Both the position numbers and the translations under genes were made by a program. This document shows, one piece after another, positions 1-6,485 of a stretch of 22,695 bases of DNA. The stretch covers positions 1-22,695 of the forward strand of contig CAYRMV010000045.1 in assembly GCA_964425255.1 (NCBI GenBank), in the 5' to 3' direction. This DNA is from CAYRMV01 sp964425255. GTDB lineage: Bacteria > Bacteroidota > Bacteroidia > Flavobacteriales_D > Crocinitomicaceae. Positions within the stretch are counted from its first letter, which is position 1. Every line of letters starts with the position of its first letter. The notes under the pieces are model-generated. The model worked only from the letters and a program-made list of their open reading frames with translations. It had not been told where the DNA came from and did not search any database.

Positions 1-25
1 ATTCAATCAATTATTTTGTTTGCGA

Positions 26-1237
26 TTATTTTAACATAAAATGTTTTTCGGCTTCGTCAGCAATTTGACCGCCAATCGCCAAAGAAGCAGTTGCTGCGGG
101 TGACGGTGCGTTCAATACGTGAATGGAGTTTCCATGGTATTCGATGCGGAAATCATCGCGCGTATCGCCATCTTGTCCGAGCAACAAGGCACGTACCCCT
201 GCTCTACCCGGTTTCAAATCTTCCATTTTTAAATCCGGAATTAACACTTGCAAGGTTTTTAAAAACAAGCGCTTCGAAAAAGCACGACGGTATTCATCGA
301 TTCCGAATTTCATGTTGTTGAAAAACAATTTCCACGTTCCGCCATAGGTCAAAGCATCAAAAGTATCTCTCATCGAAAAATCTGTTTTTCCGTATCCTTC
401 GCGTTTGAATGTAAACACCGCATTCGGTCCACATTCAATGTCGCCGTTTGTCATGCGGGTAAAATGAACCCCCAAAAACGGGAACGCCGGATTCGGAACA
501 GGATAAATCAAGTTTTTCACTTTGTGTTTGGCTTCGTCGGTCAATTCGTAGTAATCTCCGCGGAAACCAACCACTTGTTCTTTCAAATTCACGCCATCTT
601 TGCGCGCCAAACGATCTGCTTGCAATCCCGCGCAGAAAATCAAATGCTTGGCTTCGATAGTCCCTTTGTTAGTGACCACTTTCGAAATCGTTTCCCCTTT
701 TTCAATGGCGATTACTTCGTGTTGTAACTTCAATTGGGAATTTTCATTCATCGAAAGAGCAATTTCAACCATTTTGGCTGTCGCACCACGAAAATCGATG
801 ATTCCAGTACACGGAACCCAAATTCCAGCAATTCCTTTGACAAACGGTTCGTGATCACGGATTTGATCCGCATTGATTTTTTCAATTCCCTCGGTGTTGT
901 TTGCCAAGCCATTTTGGAAAATTTTCTCCATGAAAGGCAATTCCGATTCGTTGGTAGCTACGACTACTTTTCCGCAGACATCGTGTGCCACCTTGTGTTC
1001 ACGGGCAAAAGCAACCAATTCGTGGCGACCTGCAACACAGTTTTTGGCTTTCAACGAACCTGGTGTGTAATACAATCCTGAGTGAATCACCCCTGAATTG
1101 TGTCCGGTTTGATGATCTGCCAGCATATTTTCCTTTTCGATCAACACCAAATTCAAGTGTGGAAAACGAAGTTGAAGCTTATAAAACGTAGCCGCCCCAA
1201 CAATTCCGCCACCAATTACTGCTATATCAAATGCCAT
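26..1237 (-). CDS. lhgO: L-2-hydroxyglutarate oxidase (FAD-dependent)
   Basis: This 403-residue protein should oxidise L-2-hydroxyglutarate to 2-oxoglutarate, a metabolite-repair reaction that feeds electrons to the respiratory chain. The N-terminus (MAFDIAVIGGGIVGAATF) is a Rossmann FAD-binding fold with the GxGxxG signature, closed by VLIEKE. It is followed by the family motif GHNSGVIHSGLYY and by late FAD-contacting segments (GRAGVRALL, APSPAATASLAIG). The length matches the family. The frame stays open upstream to 1393, but I start at 1237 because the fold begins there and a promoter -7 match (TACTTTTG, minus strand, 1263-1256) lies just upstream, which leaves a leader of about 12 bases. 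It is the last core gene before the accessory locus and is transcribed away from it. Identity is confident; the start rests on fold and promoter. Confidence 0.93.
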   Translation of the reverse strand: MAFDIAVIGGGIVGAATFYKLQLRFPHLNLVLIEKENMLADHQTGHNSGVIHSGLYYTPGSLKAKNCVAGRHELVAFAREHKVAHDVCGKVVVATNESELPFMEKIFQNGLANNTEGIEKINADQIRDHEPFVKGIAGIWVPCTGIIDFRGATAKMVEIALSMNENSQLKLQHEVIAIEKGETISKVVTNKGTIEAKHLIFCAGLQADRLARKDGVNLKEQVVGFRGDYYELTDEAKHKVKNLIYPVPNPAFPFLGVHFTRMTNGDIECGPNAVFTFKREGYGKTDFSMRDTFDALTYGGTWKLFFNNMKFGIDEYRRAFSKRLFLKTLQVLIPDLKMEDLKPGRAGVRALLLGQDGDTRDDFRIEYHGNSIHVLNAPSPAATASLAIGGQIADEAEKHFMLK

Positions 1238-1255
1238 AATCGTCTCAATTTTCGA

Positions 1256-1263
1256 CAAAAGTA
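1256..1263 (-). promoter_or_regulatory. -7 box for lhgO
   Basis: Read on the minus strand this is TACTTTTG, an exact match to the Bacteroidota -7 consensus TAnnTTTG, 18 bases before the lhgO start codon. No TTG lies at the expected 17-23 base distance upstream, so only half of the promoter is supported. Confidence 0.45.
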
Positions 1264-1410
1264 AACAAGGAAATCCAACTGACGGCGATTGTTGGCGGAA
1301 AATGTGCCCAGAAAAACAATGAAACGCACCGGAATGAATCATTCGGGTTGAAATGCCCGCAGGAATTGTTCCAACACAAAAGAAACGCGACACAAAAGTT
1401 TTTCCAAAAA

Positions 1411-1556
1411 CCTCATCAAAAAACAGCTAACAAATTCGTTTTCCGTTTGATGATACAAAAAAAACAATATATTTGTTTTGAAGCTTTTTGAATTATCAGG
1501 TATATCCATCTTATTTTGGAGTATAAGTCGGGAAAAGTTGAAACTAATCAGGGGTA
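1411..1556 (+). repeat. Promoter-bearing direct repeat, copy 1
   Basis: This block aligns without gaps to 3991-4136, at a constant offset of 2580 bases. By hand count the first 110 positions are about 87% identical and 150 positions about 81%. It contains the stretch GCTAACAAATTCGTTTTCCG, an A-tract, the promoter at 1446-1475 and a leader ending in GGGGTA. Similarity stops abruptly on the left at CCTCATC and fades on the right about 40 bases before the AIPR start codon. Most differences between the copies change the amino acid of the minus-strand reading frame running through it, so I read it as regulatory or recombination DNA, not coding sequence. Confidence 0.85.
1446..1475 (+). promoter_or_regulatory. 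Promoter of the AIPR gene, inside repeat copy 1
   Basis: TTTG at 1446-1449, an 18-base spacer and TATATTTG at 1468-1475 fit the Bacteroidota primary sigma consensus. The predicted start near 1482 would give a leader of about 110 bases before the ATG at 1596, long for this organism, and most of that leader is shared with repeat copy 2. Confidence 0.7.
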
Positions 1557-1595
1557 TAAATAAGTTACAGGCAATCATAACAAACAAAAATCACT

Positions 1596-3290
1596 ATGAC
1601 ATTAGAATTCTTTTTCGAAAAATTAAAATCCGAAATCTCGAATTATCAAAGCGGTAGAGCAGATTCTTCGGCATTCATAATATGGTTTCTTGAAAATTTT
1701 TTCAGGATTGATAGACAAGATGCAATTGATTGTGTCTGTGATCAAGTAAATGACAAAGGAATTGATGGGATATTTGTTGATGATGAAGAAGAAAAGATAT
1801 ACCTCATTCAAAGTAAATATTCTCCGGTAGATTTTCAACAACAAGGAGATAATGATTTAAGAAATTTTGTGGGTGCAAAAGAATGGTTTACTGATGTGGA
1901 ATCTATTTCGAGACTTTTAGATAGTACCGCAAGTAAAGAACTCAAAGCACTCGTAAATGGTTTTAATCTAATTGAAAAGACACATTACAGTAAAATATTG
2001 GTTTTTATTACTAATAAGAACTTTAATGTTCACGCACAAGAATTTATTAGCGTGACAGATAATTTGGAATCATGGGATTGTAATGACCTATTGGAGAAGT
2101 ATACATTTTTTTCAGATACAGAAATCAAATTCCCTAAAAAGGATTTGTTCCTTTCTAACAAAAGTTCTATTGAATATAATCTTGCGACTGGAATAAAAGC
2201 TCGAGTTTATTCAATTCCAGCAAAAGAACTTGTAAAACTTGAGGGGATTCAAGATAGAACTCTATTCTATAAAAATGTCCGATACGGCGTTGGCAAAACT
2301 CGTGTTAACAAATCTATCAAAAACAGTATTACTGATGCAACTGAACATTCAAATTTCTTCCTGTACCATAATGGTATCACAATAATATGTGAAACTCTCG
2401 AAGAAAAACCAAAGGATGACAAAATCACAATTGGAAATTATGCCGTTATTAATGGTTGTCAATCTATGTTGACTCTTTTCGAAAACAAATCGCATTTAAC
2501 CAAGAATCTATCATTATTAGTAAAAGTCATTCAATTAAATCCAGAATCAACGCTGGTCAAAGACATTACATTTTATGCTAATAATCAAAATTCTATTTCA
2601 ATAAAAGACTTAAGATCGAATGATTCCGTTCAAAAATCTTTGCAAAAAGAGTTTCAAGAATTGTTTGCAGAAGATGTGATTTACAATAGAAAAAGAGGTG
2701 AAGATACAAGAGCATTTAGTACTGTAATCGATAAAGACTTTGCTGCTCAATTGATTACGGCTTTCTATAGAGATAAGCCACATAATACTCATTTAAAACA
2801 AAATCTTTTTGGGGATGAGTATACTGCAATTTTTTCTCGAAACATCAATGCTGAAAAAATTTATTTGGCATATCTAATTTACTCGCGAATTCAACAAAAT
2901 TCCAATCTACTTGATAATCCTCAAATTAGAAATTATGGACTTTCAATTTTCTTTTTTACTAACGTAATAAAAACCATCTTGAATGAAGATGAGATTGGCC
3001 AACAGATATTGAATGATCCAAAAGAATATGTAACAACTCATAAAGAAATATTAGTTGATAGTGTTGACAAAGTATGGAGCTTATTAACCCCAGATATTAA
3101 CTTTGATTTAGAGGAATATAAAAAGGAAAAAGGAGATTTTTTCGATTATAAAAATGTTTTTAAAAATAGTGTCTTTGTCAAAACAATGGTGAACAAAATC
3201 AAGAGTGATTATATTAGACTAACAAGAAGAAATTCAAATGACAGCTTTACTGAAATATACAAGTCTAGATTAATGAAAGACAGCCTGTAA
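1596..3290 (+). CDS. AIPR-family protein, probable abortive-infection phage defence
   Basis: This 564-residue protein belongs to the AIPR (abortive infection phage resistance) family. The AIPR core spans about residues 222-345 and carries the family's usual features: NVRYGVGKTRVN, YHNGITIIC and YAVINGCQS. The N-terminal part looks like a Mrr/PD-(D/E)XK nuclease fold: D57 in KGIDGIF and Q72-S-K74 in IYLIQSKY would be catalytic residues, suggesting that the protein cuts nucleic acid. It starts at ATG 1596 after an A-rich leader and is driven by the promoter in repeat copy 1. Its stop codon overlaps an attC-like element, as in integron cassettes. It looks more AT-rich than the flanking core genes. 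The family call is confident; phage defence is family knowledge, and nuclease activity is inferred. Confidence 0.88.
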   Translation: MTLEFFFEKLKSEISNYQSGRADSSAFIIWFLENFFRIDRQDAIDCVCDQVNDKGIDGIFVDDEEEKIYLIQSKYSPVDFQQQGDNDLRNFVGAKEWFTDVESISRLLDSTASKELKALVNGFNLIEKTHYSKILVFITNKNFNVHAQEFISVTDNLESWDCNDLLEKYTFFSDTEIKFPKKDLFLSNKSSIEYNLATGIKARVYSIPAKELVKLEGIQDRTLFYKNVRYGVGKTRVNKSIKNSITDATEHSNFFLYHNGITIICETLEEKPKDDKITIGNYAVINGCQSMLTLFENKSHLTKNLSLLVKVIQLNPESTLVKDITFYANNQNSISIKDLRSNDSVQKSLQKEFQELFAEDVIYNRKRGEDTRAFSTVIDKDFAAQLITAFYRDKPHNTHLKQNLFGDEYTAIFSRNINAEKIYLAYLIYSRIQQNSNLLDNPQIRNYGLSIFFFTNVIKTILNEDEIGQQILNDPKEYVTTHKEILVDSVDKVWSLLTPDINFDLEEYKKEKGDFFDYKNVFKNSVFVKTMVNKIKSDYIRLTRRNSNDSFTEIYKSRLMKDSL

Positions 3291-3360
3291 CAGGCATTTA
3301 GCTCCATTTTTTGCCGCAGGCGCTACACAGAAAACGGCGCCATGCCCCAAAACGTTATGT
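3285..3360 (+). other. attC-like recombination site 1
   Basis: This 76-base element begins at the AIPR stop codon (TAAC, 3288-3291) and ends in AACGTTAT (3351-3358), so its outer TAAC and GTTA are complementary. Inside is an imperfect hairpin: GCAGGCGC (3316-3323) pairs with GCGCC-A-TGC (3337-3345) leaving a single unpaired A, then CC faces CC, then TTTTG pairs with CAAAA. Terminal boxes, an imperfect palindrome and an unpaired base are the hallmarks of integron attC sites. The last bases do not fit the canonical GTTRRRY exactly, and no integrase gene is in the window, so the call stays tentative. Confidence 0.45.
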
Positions 3361-3366
3361 ACAACT

Positions 3367-3882
3367 ATGAAGTATACATTAATAAACAGAATAGGAATAA
3401 TACTCGGATTGGTTTTAATCTTAATTGGAACTATTTGCAAGATTCAACAATGGCCTAATTTCTATGAATTGAGAGTAGCAGGTCTTGTTTTTATATCTGT
3501 ATTTAGTATTACTCTATATTTCTTTCTGAAGAATCGACAATTAGATAATTTTGCTGTGTTGATGATAACTCTCTCTTGGACAATTTTCACATACTTGAAA
3601 ATATCAACTTTACCATTATCATATATTGCATTAATTACTTTATTCTGCTCAATAATACTTTGGACAATTACAGCAGGTAAAAAATTAATTAAGAACATGA
3701 TTAAAAAGAAAAATTGGATAAATATCATAGTGGTATTAATGGCAATTCTCCTTCCTGTATCAGTATTTATTATTTTCAAATTAGGGCAAAATACATGGTT
3801 CAGTGTTGGTTTAATTGCTTTGTGGGTATTATTGATCAAAAATAAAGCTGTACATAACATACGTCTGGCAAAAGAGCCGTAA
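3367..3882 (+). CDS. Small polytopic membrane protein, unknown function
   Basis: A 171-residue protein with about five or six hydrophobic helices (roughly residues 7-24, 34-53, 62-76, 84-102, 117-137 and 143-160) and a basic loop near residues 104-117 (KKLIKNMIKKKNW). The first helix ends in KIQQWPNF, reminiscent of the KIMHWPG-type turn in GldL and small Bacteroidota membrane proteins, but that resemblance is too short for a family call. The gene lies within a putative 627-bp cassette (3354-3980) bounded by two AACGTTAT sites. It has no clear promoter of its own and begins 76 bases after the AIPR stop, so it may be cotranscribed with it. Composition is strongly AT-rich. A membrane partner for the AIPR protein is speculation. 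A 144-codon frame on the opposite strand is treated as a shadow. Confidence 0.72.
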   Translation: MKYTLINRIGIILGLVLILIGTICKIQQWPNFYELRVAGLVFISVFSITLYFFLKNRQLDNFAVLMITLSWTIFTYLKISTLPLSYIALITLFCSIILWTITAGKKLIKNMIKKKNWINIIVVLMAILLPVSVFIIFKLGQNTWFSVGLIALWVLLIKNKAVHNIRLAKEP

Positions 3883-3991
3883 TTTTGATTACGCAAAATG
3901 AATAATTGAAAAACAAAACGATCTTGGATTGCGACTATAAATAACTTTAAAAATCGGTTCCTTCACTAGGCGTGGGAACGTTATAAACGCC
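3857..3991 (+). other. attC-like region 2, end of putative cassette
   Basis: ATAAC, inside the last codons of the membrane-protein gene, is complementary to GTTAT at 3980-3984. The right-hand boundary AACGTTAT (3977-3984) is identical to that of the element at 3351-3358. Two short stems lie near the right end: GTTCC with GGAAC, and GGCGT (3969-3973) with ACGCC (3987-3991). The length of about 130 bases is comparable to long attC sites such as the Vibrio VCRs, but internal pairing is weaker than in site 1. Nothing coding was recognised between 3883 and 3990. Confidence 0.35.
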
Positions 3992-4136
3992 CTCATCCAA
4001 AAACCGCTAACAAATTCGTTTTCCGCTTGATGATTCAAAAAAAACGATATATTTGTTTTGAAGCTTTGGGATTGATTTAGCATATCCATCTTATTTTGGT
4101 GTGTTAGTTTGGAAGATATTAGAATGATGAGGGGTA
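3990..4136 (+). repeat. Promoter-bearing direct repeat, copy 2
   Basis: This copy aligns with 1411-1556 without gaps and its first 57 bases align with copy 3 at 5117-5173 (about 84% by hand count). It carries TTG at 4027-4029 and TATATTTG at 4048-4055 with an 18-base spacer, and runs to GGGGTA shortly before the next gene. Its left edge abuts attC-like region 2, so the membrane-protein cassette lies immediately upstream. Two upstream in-frame ATGs of the next gene (4124 and 4127) fall inside the repeat. Confidence 0.85.
4027..4055 (+). promoter_or_regulatory. Promoter of the DUF6011 gene, inside repeat copy 2
   Basis: TTG (4027-4029), 18 bases and TATATTTG (4048-4055) match the Bacteroidota promoter consensus at the same repeat positions as the promoter in front of the AIPR gene. 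Predicted transcription from about 4062 gives a leader of about 95 bases, again mostly shared sequence. Confidence 0.65.
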
Positions 4137-4156
4137 AAACTGGACATAAAATAAAA

Positions 4157-5116
4157 ATGAAAAGACTACCACAAATAGCGAAAGAACAAAATATCGGAGT
4201 GATAACTCTTATCGATTATTGTCAGAAACTTGGTCAAACTGGTGTTACTCGAAACAGTAAAATTGATCCAAAATTAGAAAGTCTGCTGATCGAATTACAC
4301 ACAGGGAAAAATGAAGTTACAGAGAAAATTGATAATTTAGAGTTTGAAGTTAAGAGTACTAGCGAATTACCCGATGACTTTCGTATTACAAACCCATTTG
4401 AACAAGAACTACAAGAAATAATAACTGAAGGAGATCTATTCTCGAAAAGACAAAAACGAACAATTTCATACCAAGAATCAAAAATTGAGACAGTGTTTAG
4501 TGACTTTGAAGCCTATACAATTTGCATGGGACTTGACAACAGACACGCAAAACACATAGCACGGAACTACTTTAAGACAATTAAACCATTTGAAAATGAG
4601 AAATTTGAAGCTCATAATATCGCAATGTTAGCACTTGAAAAGTATGGTGGTAAGACATTGACCTTCATAATATCATTACCTCCTCTTCCATTCAAGGCTG
4701 TAAATGCAACACAAATATTCAGTGAACTTGATAAAAGGAGAAAGAAGCAAGACTTTCCTATACTTCGAATAACCTTCAAAAATGCCAAAAACCTAACGGA
4801 GAAAATTCAGATTTCATACTATGCTGAAAAAACTGAAAAAGGAAGGAAAAGAATTGACAATGTACTGACAATTAAAAACAGAACTACAGGACAACAACTA
4901 ATGCGTGTAAGCAGAGGTGGAATTGTTATTCCTGAAAATAATGCCAAACAAATTGTTCCAATATTACAGGTATTCATTCGGTTTTCAAAAGACGCTAAAC
5001 AGACACTTATAAATTACGGATTGGAAACGGGAGAATGTTCAATTTGTGGAAGAGAACTAACAGATTCAGAATCAATTAGATTTGGAATCGGTCCTGTATG
5101 TCGACAATTTCTTTAA
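4157..5116 (+). CDS. IF2_N-like plus DUF6011 zinc-finger protein, unknown function
   Basis: This 319-residue protein joins two recognisable ends. Residues 1-47 (starting MKRLPQIAKEQNIGVITLID) resemble the IF2_N helical domain at the start of bacterial initiation factor IF-2, with the usual hydrophobic spacing and an NSKID segment. The last 28 residues are a DUF6011-type zinc finger: CSICGRELTDSESIRFGIGP then C, giving Cys294, Cys297 and Cys315. The middle, about residues 100-285, is basic and unrecognised. I start at ATG 4157 because the IF2_N-like part begins there and because the earlier ATGs at 4124 and 4127 and the TTG at 4109 lie within the repeat, in sequence also found upstream of the unrelated AIPR gene. 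The stop codon directly abuts repeat copy 3. Nucleic-acid or ribosome binding is an inference. Confidence 0.75.
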   Translation: MKRLPQIAKEQNIGVITLIDYCQKLGQTGVTRNSKIDPKLESLLIELHTGKNEVTEKIDNLEFEVKSTSELPDDFRITNPFEQELQEIITEGDLFSKRQKRTISYQESKIETVFSDFEAYTICMGLDNRHAKHIARNYFKTIKPFENEKFEAHNIAMLALEKYGGKTLTFIISLPPLPFKAVNATQIFSELDKRRKKQDFPILRITFKNAKNLTEKIQISYYAEKTEKGRKRIDNVLTIKNRTTGQQLMRVSRGGIVIPENNAKQIVPILQVFIRFSKDAKQTLINYGLETGECSICGRELTDSESIRFGIGPVCRQFL

Positions 5117-5173
5117 CCCTCCCCAAAAACCAGCTATCAAATTCGTTTTCTGTTGGATGATTCAAAAAAAACG
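5117..5173 (+). repeat. Direct repeat, truncated copy 3
   Basis: The first 57 bases of the repeat are present, starting at the base after the DUF6011 stop codon. The match ends sharply after AAAAAAAACG, where the other copies continue into the -7 box and leader. Here the sequence switches to the XRE remnant. The TTG region is kept but the -7 box is missing, so this copy should not be a promoter. Confidence 0.8.
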
Positions 5174-5281
5174 GGTACAAAGAAAAGCTACATTTCCAAA
5201 CTTGAAAACGGAAAAGGAAACATCCAACTTTCGACTTTAATTCGGATTTTGAACAAGGACTTAATCGAAAAATTGGATTAA
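5174..5281 (+). pseudogene. C-terminal remnant of an XRE-family HTH regulator
   Basis: The frame from 5174 encodes 35 residues, GTKKSYISKLENGKGN through to LNKDLIEKLD, then TAA. This is the recognition helix and C-terminal half of a Cro/C1-type helix-turn-helix protein; the SYISKLENGKGN motif is characteristic, and short proteins ending this way are often antitoxins. The N-terminal half is missing and replaced by repeat copy 3. The frame is open through the repeat back to the preceding stop but has no ATG and no HTH-like sequence there. I read it as the stump of a regulator truncated during insertion or deletion at the repeat. Confidence 0.65.
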
Positions 5282-5533
5282 CTTTCCTCTGAATCAATGA
5301 AAAGTCGCTTGCGTTGTGAATTTAATTGACTCGATTTTATTAATCGAATATTTTTAGAACGTAGAAATATAAATTGAAACATGAAACTAACTCTTCAACC
5401 TAAAATCAACTCAAAGGAAACCAATAATAGTCTGTTTATTCTCTCAATTTACAAAGTAAATCAATATAGTCGTTGTATATATTTGAATACAAACAACGAC
5501 TATTGTAAAAAATTAAAAACCAAACAATTAATC
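5282..5533. other. Non-coding gap with an inverted repeat
   Basis: I see no convincing gene here. The only sizeable frame (60 codons from 5381) resembles nothing I recognise and runs through the hairpins. TAGTCGTTG (5467-5475) and CAACGACTA (5494-5502) form a perfect 9-bp inverted repeat around an 18-base AT-rich loop containing TATATTTG. It could be a terminator arm or an operator. Confidence 0.5.
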
Positions 5534-5567
5534 AAAATTATTCCATATCGGAATATGGAATAATTTT
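5534..5567. terminator. Bidirectional hairpin terminator
   Basis: AAAATTATTCCATAT (5534-5548) and its exact complement (5553-5567) form a 15-bp perfect stem around the tetraloop CGGA. The outer stem is A-rich on one side and U-rich on the other. It ends two bases before the folE stop codon, so it should terminate folE on the minus strand and any read-through from the accessory locus on the plus strand. Confidence 0.8.
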
Positions 5568-5569
5568 AC

Positions 5570-6280
5570 TTACCCTGGTAATTCCAAATACTTCAAAAAC
5601 TCATTGCGGGTTGCGACATCTTGAAATGCTCCGCCGTAGAACGCGGTAACGGTCGCACTGTTTACGTCTTGAACACCACGGGAAGAAACACATAAGTGTT
5701 TTGCATCGATCAAAACAGCTACGTCTTCGGTTTCTAAAATGGCTTGTAATTCTTTTCCAATTTGAATCGTCAATCGCTCTTGTACTTGTGGTCGTTTGGC
5801 AAAATACTGAACCACTCGGTTTAATTTCGACAATCCAATTACCTTTCCATTCGATTTGTAAGCTACATGTGCTTTTCCGAAAATCGGAACAAAATGGTGC
5901 TCACAGTTGGAGAAAAACGTGATGTCTTTTTCCACTAGCATTTCGGTGTATTTGTATTTGTTTTCGAAAAGGGCAATCTTCGGTTTATTCGCTGGATTCA
6001 ATCCACTGAAAATTTCCTGAATATACATTTTTGCCACTCGTTTCGGTGTTCCGCGCAAACTATCATCCGTTAAATCCAAGCCCATGATTTCCATGATGGA
6101 ACGGAAATGATCCTCAATCTGTGTCATTTTTTCGTCATCAGAAAGTGCAAAAGCATCTTCTCTCAAAGGTGTTTCAATGGAAGTCATGATGTGTTCGTCG
6201 CCAATTTCGTCGTCTGTAAACTGAATGCTTGGCCGTTGTGTATTTTCTACTTCCTCTATAATAATCAAATCTTTTTCCAT
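5570..6280 (-). CDS. folE: GTP cyclohydrolase I
   Basis: This 236-residue enzyme converts GTP to 7,8-dihydroneopterin triphosphate, the first step of tetrahydrofolate synthesis. The diagnostic catalytic and zinc-binding segments are present: SNCEHHFVPIFGKAHVAY (zinc Cys and catalytic His) and AKHLCVSSRGVQD (second zinc Cys), with GLSKLNRVVQYFAKRPQVQE between them. An acidic N-terminal extension of about 60 residues precedes the conserved domain. I start at ATG 6280; the frame extends to a TTG at 6313, but that adds only low-complexity Asn/Lys residues. A minus-strand TAATTTTG (6394-6387) could be its -7 box, with no good upstream partner. A strong terminator follows directly. It is divergent from the flippase-like gene at 6486. 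Confidence 0.96.
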   Translation of the reverse strand: MEKDLIIIEEVENTQRPSIQFTDDEIGDEHIMTSIETPLREDAFALSDDEKMTQIEDHFRSIMEIMGLDLTDDSLRGTPKRVAKMYIQEIFSGLNPANKPKIALFENKYKYTEMLVEKDITFFSNCEHHFVPIFGKAHVAYKSNGKVIGLSKLNRVVQYFAKRPQVQERLTIQIGKELQAILETEDVAVLIDAKHLCVSSRGVQDVNSATVTAFYGGAFQDVATRNEFLKYLELPG

Positions 6281-6485
6281 GTTGTTGTTTTTGTTGTGTG
6301 TGGATTTCTCCAAAATATGTCAAACTGTAAAAGTATAAAACAGTCAAAAATCTATTTTGTTTAAACTTTCATACATAAACATTAAACAAAATTACGATTC
6401 AACTGTGAATTTGGATCTTTTAGTCGAGTAATTTCAAGTTATAATAACACCGAAAAGAAGGAAAAAGTGTACCTTCACCTTCCAA

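Noticed and set aside
1468..1530. Riboswitch or structured leader in the shared repeat leader
   Set aside because: I found no convincing stem pairs conserved between copies 1 and 2; the similarity is explained by repetition.
1339..1587. Minus-strand frames through the three repeats that share a peptide like FFLNHQAENEF
   Set aside because: The shared peptide comes from the DNA repeat. Most differences between copies change the amino acid, with no sign of protein-level conservation, and the frames run into unrelated sequence at both ends.
3462..3896. 144-codon minus-strand frame opposite the small membrane protein
   Set aside because: The plus-strand frame has clear membrane helices and cassette-like boundaries. 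The opposite frame looks like the complement of hydrophobic codons in AT-rich DNA.
4009..4106. attC-like pairing of CTAACA with TGTTAG in repeat copy 2
   Set aside because: The TGTTAG end is not conserved in copy 1, and the sequence between the ends shows no matching inner arms.
5381..5563. 60-codon plus-strand frame before folE
   Set aside because: It runs through both inverted repeats, ends inside the terminator stem and resembles no known protein.
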